Notes under the pieces: generated by a model
What the model was told of the DNA's origin: nothing
What the model saw: only the letters and a program-made list of their open reading frames with translations
The model's database searches: none
Made by a program: the position numbers and the translations under genes
Assembly: GCF_015686655.1 (NCBI RefSeq)
Contig: NZ_JADPMP010000017.1
Span: forward strand, 1-60,388
DNA: 60,388 nucleotides
Direction: 5' to 3'
Source of the DNA: Pontibacter sp. FD36
Lineage (GTDB): Bacteria; Bacteroidota; Bacteroidia; Cytophagales; Hymenobacteraceae
Shown here: in pieces, positions 34,870 through 43,320 of the stretch
Numbering within the stretch: the first letter of the stretch is position 1
Layout of the letters: each line of letters opens with the position of its first letter

Positions 34870-35994
34870 ATGCTTGACCATATCACAGAAACCACCCTTT
34901 TACTGGACGAAAAGAAATGCCGCCAGAACATCGCCATGATGACCGAGAAGGCTGCCCGTAACAACGTCCGGCTGCGTCCGCATTTTAAAACGCACCAGTC
35001 GGCACAGGTGGGGGAGTGGTTCCGGGAGGCTGGAACAGAAGCCATTACTGTCTCTTCACTCAAAATGGCCCGTTACTTTGTGATGCACGGCTGGAAAGAC
35101 ATCATGGTGGCTATACCTGTGAATATCCGCGATATGGCATTAGTAAACGAACTGGCATCCAAGATAAAGCTGCATTTGGTGGCCGTAAATATCGAAACAG
35201 TGCAGGCGCTGGCAGAGCAGCTGAAGCACCCGGTGAATCTCTGGCTGAAGATCGATACAGGCTACCGCCGCACGGGCATTCTGCCACACAGCCACGAAGA
35301 ACTCGATGCGATAGTGGCCTTGCTGGAGCAGAGTGACAATCTAAAATTCACAGGCGTACTCGCCCATGATGGCCATACCTACAAACAAACCGATGCGGAA
35401 GCCATCCGCACCATCCATCATACCACGGTCTTTCTCCTGAATCTAGTGCGCGACAGGTATAAGGTGCGCTTCCCGGAGTTGCAGGTATCGATCGGGGACA
35501 CGCCTTCGTGCAGCATCTTGCAGACCATCACTGGCGTTGATGAGATCCGCCCGGGCAACTATGTGTTCTATGACCTCACGCAACAGCACATCGGCTCCTG
35601 TAGTTTTGAGCAGATAGCGGTGTGCATGGCCTGCCCGGTGATCGCGAAGCATCCGGAGCGTAATGAGATCATTGTGCACGGCGGCAGTGTGCATTTCTCA
35701 AAAGACAGTTTGGTGGGGGCAGATGGCTCGCTGATCTTCGGACGCGTGGTGGAACTGACGGAAAACGGCTGGTCGGAGCCGCTGGAAGGTATAGAAGTAG
35801 TGTCCCTCTCGCAGGAGCACGGCACCATACGGGCCAGCAAGGGACTCTTCGAGAGGTATAAAATAGGCGACCTGATGGGGATTCTGCCGATCCATTCCTG
35901 CCTCACTGCTGACGTGATGGGAAGTTACACGACCCTTGAGGGCAAGCGGCTGGAGCATTTGTCAGGCATAGGGCAGCAGGGGCAACCTGTATAA
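34870..35994 (+). CDS. D-threonine aldolase/D-serine dehydratase-like PLP enzyme
   Basis: This 374-residue enzyme is a fold-type III PLP protein. The N-terminal alanine-racemase-like barrel carries RLRPHFKTHQS, with Lys40 as the PLP lysine, and LKIDTGYRRTGI. The C-terminal domain has VHGGSVHFSKD near 275 and ILPIHSCLTADVM near 340. The His and Cys of the latter fit the metal site of the DSD1/D-threonine aldolase group. It should act on a D-hydroxy amino acid (aldol cleavage of D-threonine or dehydration of D-serine); the sequence does not decide which. It is divergent from hemN and ends at a terminator. Confidence 0.88.
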   Translation: MLDHITETTLLLDEKKCRQNIAMMTEKAARNNVRLRPHFKTHQSAQVGEWFREAGTEAITVSSLKMARYFVMHGWKDIMVAIPVNIRDMALVNELASKIKLHLVAVNIETVQALAEQLKHPVNLWLKIDTGYRRTGILPHSHEELDAIVALLEQSDNLKFTGVLAHDGHTYKQTDAEAIRTIHHTTVFLLNLVRDRYKVRFPELQVSIGDTPSCSILQTITGVDEIRPGNYVFYDLTQQHIGSCSFEQIAVCMACPVIAKHPERNEIIVHGGSVHFSKDSLVGADGSLIFGRVVELTENGWSEPLEGIEVVSLSQEHGTIRASKGLFERYKIGDLMGILPIHSCLTADVMGSYTTLEGKRLEHLSGIGQQGQPV

Positions 35995-36020
35995 TCATTA
36001 ACTACCGTCAGGTATAAGCA

Positions 36021-36065
36021 GTCGGTACTTTAGCGGGGTACATTCTGTGAAGTGCCGGCTTTTTT
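36021..36065 (+). terminator. Intrinsic terminator after the D-amino-acid enzyme gene
   Basis: GTCGGTACTT (36021-36030) pairs with AAGTGCCGGC (36050-36059) using G-U pairs, and a run of seven or so T residues follows. The T-run touches the stop of the convergent M28 gene at 36064. Confidence 0.7.
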
Positions 36066-36936
36066 ATAGCTTGGTCAAGGCTCCGTACACTCCCTCTACT
36101 ACAGCCGCCATTTTGTCGAAGTCAAGCGTATCGATGGTATCGCTGGTCTGGTGATAGTGGGGGTTGCGCAGAAAGGAGGAGTCGTTGATCATGATGGCGT
36201 TGATGTCGTACTTCCAGTAGTTGCGGTGGTCGGAGAGACCCACCAGCCCAAAACCGGCTGGAAGGTTAACCGATTGCACATCGATGGAGGTATGCTGGCG
36301 CATCAGGTCTCGCACCTGCTGGGTATAGCCTTCCTGCCCTGTCTTTCCGACTACGACTATAAAATTGCCCTTATTAGGATAGTGCTTGGCCAGCTCCGGG
36401 TCGGGAAACTTCTGTGAATTAGGCTCATCCGAAAAGTAGCCGATCATTTCGTAGCAGATCATGGCCCGCACCATTACTTGTTGTTCGTGCAGTTTTCGGG
36501 CATGCACGGCGCTGCCCATGTCTTCGCTGGCAAAGAAAGGAGGCTCTTCCAGACAGTAAGCGACCAGTTCAATGTTGTGTTTTAGATCAGGCTTGTGCTC
36601 GTGCAGGAGTCGGGCCGTTTCGAGCAGACCGACTACACCACTCGCATTGTCGTCGGCACCGGGCTGGTCACCGCACACGTCGTAGTGGGCGCCTACCACA
36701 ATGCGTTCAGCACTGCTTTGCCCTTTAAAGAGGGCCACCACATTCTTGTAGGTCCTGTTATCGACTTTAAATGGCTGCTCCACCACTTCACAATCCAGCT
36801 TCTCAAATTCACTTTTGATATACCTGACCGCTGTCTCCAGAGCCTCCATGTTCTGGTAGTTTCGGGCAGGCTGTATACCTGTCAGTTGCTCTACATCGCG
36901 GTGAAGTCTGTGCTTGCTGTTTGTCATGCCTTTCAT
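36064..36936 (-). CDS. M28-family zinc peptidase
   Basis: This 290-residue protein has the M28 core with zinc ligands His84 (VVGAHYDV), Asp95 (GADDNASG) and Glu130/131 (YCLEEPPF), plus the later DHRNYWKYDINAIMINDSSFLRNPHYH block, whose last His completes the site. No signal peptide is visible, so it seems cytoplasmic, which is less common for M28 enzymes. The CLEEPPF variation places it among the Bacteroidota/Cytophagales short M28 proteins. Aminopeptidase activity is the family norm; no substrate can be inferred. It is convergent with the D-amino-acid enzyme gene. Confidence 0.9.
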   Translation of the reverse strand: MKGMTNSKHRLHRDVEQLTGIQPARNYQNMEALETAVRYIKSEFEKLDCEVVEQPFKVDNRTYKNVVALFKGQSSAERIVVGAHYDVCGDQPGADDNASGVVGLLETARLLHEHKPDLKHNIELVAYCLEEPPFFASEDMGSAVHARKLHEQQVMVRAMICYEMIGYFSDEPNSQKFPDPELAKHYPNKGNFIVVVGKTGQEGYTQQVRDLMRQHTSIDVQSVNLPAGFGLVGLSDHRNYWKYDINAIMINDSSFLRNPHYHQTSDTIDTLDFDKMAAVVEGVYGALTKL

Positions 36937-37094
36937 TGTCTGTGAACTTCCTTTTACGTTACGGTTTTAGCAAAATCTGTTTAATTGACAATAGCAGGTA
37001 TAGCGCCGCTTTTTAGGGCAACTGCAAGGTATAGCCGCATGAGCTGCTAATCTTTTTTTAAACAGGGCTATACCTTCCATTTGTCTGAAAGGTA

Positions 37095-37102
37095 TATCTT
37101 TG
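37095..37102 (+). promoter_or_regulatory. -7 box of the GH25 gene
   Basis: TATCTTTG is an exact TAnnTTTG match 18 bp before the ATG at 37120. Three copies of the iterated AGGTATA motif lie between 36996 and 37075, and a fourth ends in this box. A TTTG at 37080-37083 is too close to be a standard -33 element. Confidence 0.45.
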
Positions 37103-37119
37103 CTTTCCCCCAGGCAGCT

Positions 37120-38016
37120 ATGAGTACAGTCAAAACCCCTCACCCGATCAAGGCCATCCGGACGCCCAAGGCTACACCAGCCCCGAAGGCTACCCGTGCT
37201 GCGCCCAAACGCAAGAAGTCCAAAAAGAAGCAGTCCAAGCTGCCTTTCTGGATCGGGCTGGGCGTGGTCGCGGCTATCGGTTTACTGGTGCTCTATGTGG
37301 AGTTCTTCACAGAGAAAAAGCAACCCATTTGGCCGGAAGGGCATAGTCCGCTTGGCAATACGATTCTGGGTATAGACGTGTCCAAGTACCAGCGCAAGAT
37401 CAACTGGGAGAAGGTGCGTGACAACGATGTGTCTTTCGCTTTTATCAAGGCAACCGAAGGTGTGAAGCTGAAGGACAGTCATTATGAGCGAAACTGGGAG
37501 GGTACACAGGAGGTGGGCATCATCCGGGGAGCTTACCATTTTTACCGTCCCAGCGTCTCGCCTGAGGAACAGGCCCGCAATTTTATTCAAACCGTAGTGC
37601 TGGAGCCCGGTGACCTGCCGCCTGTGCTGGATGTAGAAGTGCGCGGTAAGCAGCCACTCAACCATTTCCGGGGCGACATCAAAGAGTGGCTGGTACACGT
37701 GGAGCGGGCCTATGGCGTGAAGCCGATCATCTATACTGGCTACAGTTTCTACAAAGACTATCTCGAAGGCTATTTTGACGAATACACACTCTGGATCGCG
37801 CACTACAACGTGAAAGAGCTACAGATGCAACGTACGGACCGGGCATTGCTATCGTTCTGGCAGCACACTGACCGCGGCGTGATAGAAGGTATACGGGGGC
37901 CGGTAGACTGCAACATCTTCTATGGGACCAAGAAGGATATCCTCAAATTATGCATCCAGCCTAAAGAAACTATAGATCCGAAAGACTCCCCAAAAACAGC
38001 AAAGGCGCAACGATAA
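37120..38016 (+). CDS. Membrane-anchored GH25 lysozyme-like muramidase
   Basis: I use the ATG at 37120 (MSTVKTPHP); a TTG-initiated extension from 37081 would run through the -7 box. The 298-residue protein has a very basic Lys/Pro/Ala N-terminal tail (1-40) and one membrane segment (about 42-60). The GH25 barrel follows with ILGIDVSKYQ (Asp86), FIKATEG, GAYHFYRP, PVLDVEV (Asp171 and Glu173, the catalytic pair), IIYTGYSF and FWQHTDRG. GH25 enzymes cleave the N-acetylmuramic acid bond of peptidoglycan. The type II topology puts the enzyme on the periplasmic side. The stop codon lies in the loop of its own terminator. Confidence 0.9.
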   Translation: MSTVKTPHPIKAIRTPKATPAPKATRAAPKRKKSKKKQSKLPFWIGLGVVAAIGLLVLYVEFFTEKKQPIWPEGHSPLGNTILGIDVSKYQRKINWEKVRDNDVSFAFIKATEGVKLKDSHYERNWEGTQEVGIIRGAYHFYRPSVSPEEQARNFIQTVVLEPGDLPPVLDVEVRGKQPLNHFRGDIKEWLVHVERAYGVKPIIYTGYSFYKDYLEGYFDEYTLWIAHYNVKELQMQRTDRALLSFWQHTDRGVIEGIRGPVDCNIFYGTKKDILKLCIQPKETIDPKDSPKTAKAQR

Positions 38017-38033
38017 GCTGCGCCTTTGCTGTT
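37995..38033. terminator. Intrinsic terminator overlapping the GH25 stop codon
   Basis: A perfect 15-bp stem (37995-38009 with 38019-38033) surrounds a 9-nt loop, and the GH25 TAA stop (38014-38016) lies in that loop. The ends are AACAGC and GCTGTT, so it may also stop the convergent transcript ending at 38055. Confidence 0.75.
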
Positions 38034-38054
38034 ATTTATGGTTTCTATGCTGTT

Positions 38055-38828
38055 CTACCAGTCGTTGCTCCAGCGGTTTTGAGCTGTATTAAACTCACGT
38101 GGGCGACGGTCATCGCGGCCACGGTCGCGGTCACGGTCACGATCTCTGCGGCCTTGGCTGCCAGACCGGTTTCCTGACTGCATGAAGCCACTCGAGCCGT
38201 AGTCGCCTTCGCCATATCGGCTGCGGGTTTCGCGGTTGTAGCCGCTGCCCATGTAGTTGCCCTGATCATCGCCATAGTTGGAGCTGTAGTAGTCGTCGCG
38301 TTCAAAGTCGTAGCGGCCCTGGCCACTGCTGCCTTCAAATCGGCGCGATACTTCGTTGCCGTACAGGTCTTCGCGGTCAGAGCCATACCTGTTGTGGCGG
38401 CTGTAGTCACGGCCTTCCTCGCGGTAGCCGCGGTTACCCATCGATCCCCTACCTTCACTGCCATACCTGCGCTGAGATCCCATGCCGCTGTCAAACGGGT
38501 GGTCAGAATCGTGGCGGCCGCCACGGATGTCCCCAAAGCCCTGGGCACCGCCATAGCTGCCCATGTTGCCGTAGTTGCGGGATGAGCTGTAGGTATCGTT
38601 GTCGGTGATGTTTCTTCTGGAATAGTTGCGCGATCCGCCCCGCTCATTGCCCTGGTTACCCCAAGTGTCCTGATAGGTTTCATTGCCATAGCCGCCATGC
38701 GCTGCAGAGCCGTAGTCGTCGAAACGGTAGCCGCTGTCCTGCTCAGGATGACGGTAGCGCTCTGAGCGACGGGTATGGAAATCTCTTTCATGACGGTCGT
38801 GATCCCGGTCTGATGAATGTCTGTTCAT
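38055..38828 (-). CDS. Gly/Arg/Tyr/Ser-rich low-complexity hydrophilic protein
   Basis: This 257-residue protein is almost wholly Gly, Arg, Ser, Tyr, Asp and Asn, with no hydrophobic segment and repeated units of the type R/YGSxGxGSxGNRGYR, DYGSSGF and GSYGGAQGFGD. It begins with a His/Asp/Arg-rich stretch (MNRHSSDRDHDRHERDFHTR) and ends with RDRDRDRGRDDRRPREFN. Such proteins are predicted to be disordered and occur in Bacteroidota as stress-linked Gly-rich proteins, but I cannot name a function. A second same-strand frame (38045-38791) is also open across most of the gene. I prefer this frame because its ends and composition match known Gly-rich proteins. Confidence 0.7.
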   Translation of the reverse strand: MNRHSSDRDHDRHERDFHTRRSERYRHPEQDSGYRFDDYGSAAHGGYGNETYQDTWGNQGNERGGSRNYSRRNITDNDTYSSSRNYGNMGSYGGAQGFGDIRGGRHDSDHPFDSGMGSQRRYGSEGRGSMGNRGYREEGRDYSRHNRYGSDREDLYGNEVSRRFEGSSGQGRYDFERDDYYSSNYGDDQGNYMGSGYNRETRSRYGEGDYGSSGFMQSGNRSGSQGRRDRDRDRDRGRDDRRPREFNTAQNRWSNDW

Positions 38829-38913
38829 AGTTCTAAGTTTTAGCGTTCTACATCAATACATTATACTTATTAACGAGAGCAAACGTCAACTGTTGGGGAA
38901 TTTGTGCCTGTAC

Positions 38914-40725
38914 TTATTGGGGGGTGGGCAGCAAACTGGCGGGAAGTATGGTATGAGGGCGGGCACCAGTGTTAACAGGTTTTTGAACCAGCGGCTTGTC
39001 CTGTTCCTGAGAGGTATTGTAAGGCTTGTAGCCGAAGAGCAAAAAACTGGTAGAAACAGCCACAGAGACCATTGTGATCAAAATGGCTACATAGCGGATG
39101 CCGTCGTAAAAGCTGTGACGCGTACGCCAGATCGCCAGTCGGAGCGGTTGCAGGACAGGCTGCAGCAAGTGGGCGTGCAGGATGTTGTGTCGCACCCATT
39201 GTATGAATTTCTCCTGTCCGATCACCACCACAGTACCCAATATCGCCACATTTACGAGTGAGAACATGGCCATCATCTGTACATACGGATTGGTGTACAG
39301 GTGCCCGTACAGGTGCTGGCTGTAGGCAATGGCTCCGAGCATCAGTCCGACCATCAGTATGTTGGGCAGACTCAGCAACCAGTTGTTTTTCGGCTTGTCA
39401 TCTTTAGGGGTGGGTATATAAGGTACCTTTACCCGGAAAATAGAGTAAACGAGCCCCAGCAGGAAGATCCACCAGGTGCCGGTACGCAGAATGCCCCCGA
39501 ACATGTGAAAGCCCTTTTCATTTTTCTCGTGGTACCAGCGCTGTGCATATTGCCGGATAGCAATGGAGATCAGGAAGAAAGGCGTGAACATGATCAGGAA
39601 CTCACCCAAAGACACATACCAGGGAAATTCTGCCATAATCAGCGCCAGGGAAGGAATCAGGAAATCAATCAGGTTGAAAACCCCAAACAGGTAGTAGAGT
39701 GGCAGTGTGCCGTAGTGGATGCGCTGCCGCCAGGTGAAGTGTTTGAATAGTTTCGGGTATGTGGTGAAGAGCAATTCAAAGGTGCCACGGCTCCACTTTA
39801 CCTGCTGCTTGTAGTAGGCGGCCAGCGTTCCGGGTACCAGGCCTCGGTTCAGGATTTTGGGTACGTATACTGATTTCCATCCTTTGGCGTGCAGCTGCAT
39901 GGCCGTGTGCATGTCTTCGGCCAGACCGGCTGCGTGTCCACCAATGCTATCGAGGGCGCTGCGGCGGAAAACGCAGTTGGCCCCGATGGCCTGCGCCGTG
40001 CCGTGTTCGTTCATGCCCATCATCATTGGGCCATAAAAGTTGTAGGTCTGCTCTGCGGCCCCATAAGCCACCAGACTTTCCTTCTGGTTGTAATACGCCT
40101 GCACGCACTGCACGTAGCCGATCTCCGGGTCTTCAAAATAGGGTAGCACCTCGTCCAGAAACTCCGGCACCGGCACATGGTCCGGGTCGAGAATCAGGCA
40201 GATGTCGCCGGTGGCCTGTTTCAGGGCATTGTTAATGTTGCCCGCCTTGGCATTGATCTTTTTGGTACGGGTCACATGGATCACACCCAATCGCTCGCAC
40301 TGTTCCTTCAGGTATGGATCATCGGCTTCGTCGCACAGGTAAGTGGTATGCGGATAGCGGATACGCTGAATGGCCTCCAGTGTATTGATGATCATGTCAT
40401 AAGGCTCGCCGGCACAAAAGGTAGTGAGCACATCCACTTTAAACTTAGTTCGCAGCTTAGGCTTGACCGGTACGCTCACATCAAAATAGTGGTACCATTC
40501 GTGTAGGGTACGCAGCAGTTTAAAGCCGAGGGCAGTAGTCAGAAGTATATAGAGCGGCAGGTAGCCGATATGGTCTGCGTCGATAAACCAGTATAGGAAC
40601 AGCACCATGGTGATCAAGCCCATCACGATCATGAGGCGGATGGTCAGGACATCCTTCGGCTTAGGGACAACGCCGGGAATGGATGTATGCTGTACTTTAG
40701 GGTTACTGGCAGGAATGTTATACAT
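38914..40725 (-). CDS. Cellulose-synthase-like membrane glycosyltransferase (GT2)
   Basis: This 603-residue protein has two N-terminal membrane segments (about 30-48 and 53-70), a cytoplasmic GT2 domain and five or six C-terminal membrane segments. The processive-synthase motifs are in place: CDEADD (131-136), DPDH (180-183), AEDMHT (269-274) and QQVKW (307-311), a Lys variant of QxxRW. This matches BcsA-like enzymes that polymerise and export a beta-glucan. There is no PilZ domain, so c-di-GMP control is not evident. The divergent gene at 40900 codes for a lipoprotein glycosidase, which suggests a small synthesis-and-trimming pair. Confidence 0.9.
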   Translation of the reverse strand: MYNIPASNPKVQHTSIPGVVPKPKDVLTIRLMIVMGLITMVLFLYWFIDADHIGYLPLYILLTTALGFKLLRTLHEWYHYFDVSVPVKPKLRTKFKVDVLTTFCAGEPYDMIINTLEAIQRIRYPHTTYLCDEADDPYLKEQCERLGVIHVTRTKKINAKAGNINNALKQATGDICLILDPDHVPVPEFLDEVLPYFEDPEIGYVQCVQAYYNQKESLVAYGAAEQTYNFYGPMMMGMNEHGTAQAIGANCVFRRSALDSIGGHAAGLAEDMHTAMQLHAKGWKSVYVPKILNRGLVPGTLAAYYKQQVKWSRGTFELLFTTYPKLFKHFTWRQRIHYGTLPLYYLFGVFNLIDFLIPSLALIMAEFPWYVSLGEFLIMFTPFFLISIAIRQYAQRWYHEKNEKGFHMFGGILRTGTWWIFLLGLVYSIFRVKVPYIPTPKDDKPKNNWLLSLPNILMVGLMLGAIAYSQHLYGHLYTNPYVQMMAMFSLVNVAILGTVVVIGQEKFIQWVRHNILHAHLLQPVLQPLRLAIWRTRHSFYDGIRYVAILITMVSVAVSTSFLLFGYKPYNTSQEQDKPLVQKPVNTGARPHTILPASLLPTPQ

Positions 40726-40899
40726 CAGCGAACGGGAACGTGTATTTTTTTAGGATAGCTTAATTTTTATGCACTAGCTGTTTTGCCTGTTTTGTGATTA
40801 TCTGGTACAATAACATCTGTGGTTTATACTCGTATCATCCTCAAAAGTTCCATTGCTTTACCCTGTACTTAATCGCTTACACCTTACTTTCTTGACTTT

Positions 40900-42258
40900 A
40901 TGCTGACCAGCTCTATGGTTTATTTTATCCGTGTTAGTACAATTATTGTGTTTTGCTTATTTGTTTTAAATTCTTGTGCTTTTAGAACATCTGATGATCA
41001 GCAGTATAACAAACTGGGACGCACAGTAGAAGTAGTGAAGGAGGGGGAGAAGTATACTTTATACAGGAATGGCGAACCCTACTTTATAAAGGGAGCCGCC
41101 GGATACGAGCATTTTGACAAGGTAGCTGCTTATGGTGGCAACTCTATCCGAGTGTGGCATACGGATGATGCGCAGCGCATTCTGGACGAAGCACATGAAC
41201 AAGGGCTGACCGTTATGCTGGGACTTTGGATGGAACGGGAGCGGGAAGGCTTCAACTACTACGACAAAGAGGACGTGGCAGCTCAGAAGGAGCGTTTACG
41301 TGCAGAAGTCCTCAAATACAAGGACCATCCGGCCTTACTGATGTGGGTAGTAGGCAATGAACTTTACGCGGAAGGCTCCAACGTGAAGGTATGGGATGCC
41401 GTGAACGGCATTGCCGAAATGATCCATGAAATAGATCCGAACCACCCGACGACCACTACTGTCATGAACGTGCCAAAGCAGGTTGTCAACCTGATCAAGC
41501 GACGCTGCCCGGCCATCGACATTCTCTCTATCAACTCATTTGGAGCCCTGAACGACCTGCCGGCTGAAATCCGTGAAACCAACTGGAGCGGACCTTATGT
41601 AATAGCTGAGTTTGGAGGCCGGGGCTACTGGGAGACTTACACGACCTGGTGGTATGCCCCGATCGAGCAGACCAGCTCCGAGAAAGCCGCCTTTGCCCGC
41701 GAAAGATATGAGAAGACGGTGCTGGCTGATCTTGACCGTTGCCTGGGTGCCTATGCTTTTATATGGGGCTACAAGTACGAAACCACCCCGACCTGGTTCA
41801 GCATTATGACCGAGACCGGTGAAGAAACGGAGCTGGCACAGGTGATGCGGGAGATCTGGAGCGGGAAGCGGGACTTCAACCGGGCGCCGCACATCGCCTA
41901 TCTCTCGCTCAAAGACATCTTTCCAACGGACCAGGTATACCTGCAGCCCGGTGAATTGTCCTCAGCAGCAGTGTTCGCTACCGACCCTGACGGCGATAGC
42001 TTGCAAGTGCAGTGGGAGCTGCTGCCCGAAACGGTAAGTGAAGACGGCAACGCCATCAAAGAAGAAAAGCCTGACGCTATATCTGATGCGATCCAGAAAA
42101 CAGCTGGCAACAACGTCACTCTCAAAGCCCCGCAGCGTGACGGGGCCTATCGACTCTATGCCTATGTCTATGACGGGCAGGGAAACGTTGCCACCGCCAA
42201 CTTTCCTTTCTATGTGAAGGCTGGCAATACCTTCAGCTCAGCATTGGATTTCTATTGA
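40900..42258 (+). CDS. Lipoprotein glycoside hydrolase (TIM barrel, GH2/GH5-like)
   Basis: This 452-residue protein has an SPII signal with lipobox VLNSC (Cys26). A TIM-barrel glycosidase domain covers about 45-310, with RVWHTDDA, VVGNELY (acid/base Glu154) and YVIAEFGGRGYW (nucleophile Glu237), in the clan A pattern with Glu residues at the ends of strands 4 and 7. A C-terminal beta-sandwich (about 325-445) resembles Ig-like or PKD-type domains. The family is probably GH2-TIM or a GH5/GH17 relative; sequence reading cannot fix it. It is transcribed divergently from the cellulose-synthase-like gene, 175 bp away. It should be an outer-membrane or surface enzyme acting on a beta-glucan. Confidence 0.85.
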   Translation: MLTSSMVYFIRVSTIIVFCLFVLNSCAFRTSDDQQYNKLGRTVEVVKEGEKYTLYRNGEPYFIKGAAGYEHFDKVAAYGGNSIRVWHTDDAQRILDEAHEQGLTVMLGLWMEREREGFNYYDKEDVAAQKERLRAEVLKYKDHPALLMWVVGNELYAEGSNVKVWDAVNGIAEMIHEIDPNHPTTTTVMNVPKQVVNLIKRRCPAIDILSINSFGALNDLPAEIRETNWSGPYVIAEFGGRGYWETYTTWWYAPIEQTSSEKAAFARERYEKTVLADLDRCLGAYAFIWGYKYETTPTWFSIMTETGEETELAQVMREIWSGKRDFNRAPHIAYLSLKDIFPTDQVYLQPGELSSAAVFATDPDGDSLQVQWELLPETVSEDGNAIKEEKPDAISDAIQKTAGNNVTLKAPQRDGAYRLYAYVYDGQGNVATANFPFYVKAGNTFSSALDFY

Positions 42259-42496
42259 TGTAATCCATGTTTTATCCAAATTAAATTTTGCCTTTCAAGG
42301 GAAAATTGTGACTATACCTTACCTGATTGTTTATTTAGTCAGTGCTACAACTAATTCAGCGCTTTATGAGTAAACCACTTACCTCAGTTTTAGATTAAGG
42401 AGTAGTACAATTTAGACTGTTTCTGACAGAGGCGGTCTTCAGGCAATGCTGTCTCCTGCTGAAGATTACATCCATCACAGAGCCTGAATTTGACAC
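42259..42496. other. Intergenic spacer without recognisable gene
   Basis: This 238-bp stretch between the glycosidase and nucleotidyltransferase genes shows only one copy of the iterated motif (near 42313) and a GTCTTCAGGCA/TGCTGAAGAT imperfect hairpin near 42435-42465. I see no exact promoter box or RNA gene. Confidence 0.4.
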
Positions 42497-43318
42497 ATGA
42501 ATAAGCAACTGAATCATACAAAAGTAAAAACTGCCCAAGACCCGGTAAAAACTAAAAAAAAGACCGTGAAAGCAGAGCAGTCTCCCCCTGGCGATGGCGA
42601 ACTAACTGCAGAGAGCTTTTACAAAGAAGCGCTGAGCCTGCTGGTCAAGAGTGAGGCCAAGTTCCTGGTTGGTGGCGGTCTGGCCCTTGACATGTACACG
42701 GGGATCAACAGGGCTACAAAAGACATGGACATTTTCTGCAAGGTGGGAGAGTGCCCCCGCATTCTCAAGACCTTTGCCGAAGAGGGTTACTATACCGAAA
42801 TGACGGACGCCCGCTGGCTGGCCAAAGCCAAAAAAGGGGAGCACCTCATGGACCTGATCTTCAACAACCCCGCCAGTATGTGCCCGGTGGATGACCGCTG
42901 GTTTGAGTATGCCACGGAGGGCGAGCTGTACGGTGTAAAAGTGAAATTTATGCCTGCCGAAGAGCTGATCTGGTGTAAACTATACGTGCAGAACCGGGAG
43001 CGCTACGACGGTTCTGACATCAACCACATCATCCTGAGCTGCGGCGATAAGCTGGACTGGAACCGGCTGTGGTCCTACACCGAACAGCACTGGCAGCTGT
43101 TACTGGCCCAGTTCATGAGTTTCCAGTTCGTATATCCATCCGACCGGGACATCATACCCCGTTGGCTAATGGACGAACTGCTGCTGCGGGCCAGAGAGCA
43201 GTATGATGTGGAACCACCAAAAGACAAAATCTGCCGGGGCCCGTTCATCGACCAGACACAGTACGGACATGATGTACGTGTATGGGATTACAAGGCCCTT
43301 ACTATGCGAACGATATAG
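42497..43318 (+). CDS. Nucleotidyltransferase-fold protein
   Basis: This 273-residue cytoplasmic protein starts with a basic Lys/Thr tail (1-35). Then comes the nucleotidyltransferase core: FLVGGGLALDMYTG (57-70), where Gly-Gly is the nucleotide-binding turn, and RATKDMDIF (72-80), with Asp76 and Asp78 as metal ligands. This fits the NTP_transf_5/MNT-like or aminoglycoside nucleotidyltransferase-like group often named hypothetical. Substrate unknown. No paired HEPN toxin-like gene is present next to it, so a toxin-antitoxin role is not supported. It ends at a pair of hairpins shared with the convergent DinB gene. Confidence 0.75.
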   Translation: MNKQLNHTKVKTAQDPVKTKKKTVKAEQSPPGDGELTAESFYKEALSLLVKSEAKFLVGGGLALDMYTGINRATKDMDIFCKVGECPRILKTFAEEGYYTEMTDARWLAKAKKGEHLMDLIFNNPASMCPVDDRWFEYATEGELYGVKVKFMPAEELIWCKLYVQNRERYDGSDINHIILSCGDKLDWNRLWSYTEQHWQLLLAQFMSFQFVYPSDRDIIPRWLMDELLLRAREQYDVEPPKDKICRGPFIDQTQYGHDVRVWDYKALTMRTI

Positions 43319-43320
43319 TC

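Noticed and set aside
38045..38791. An Ala/Thr-rich 248-residue frame on the minus strand
   Set aside because: It overlaps the Gly/Arg/Tyr-rich frame on the same strand; composition suggests it is a by-product of the repeated codons. Kept only as a finding.
42497..43318. A HEPN/MNT-type toxin-antitoxin pair
   Set aside because: Only the nucleotidyltransferase-like protein is present, it is larger than MNT antitoxins, and no HEPN gene is next to it.
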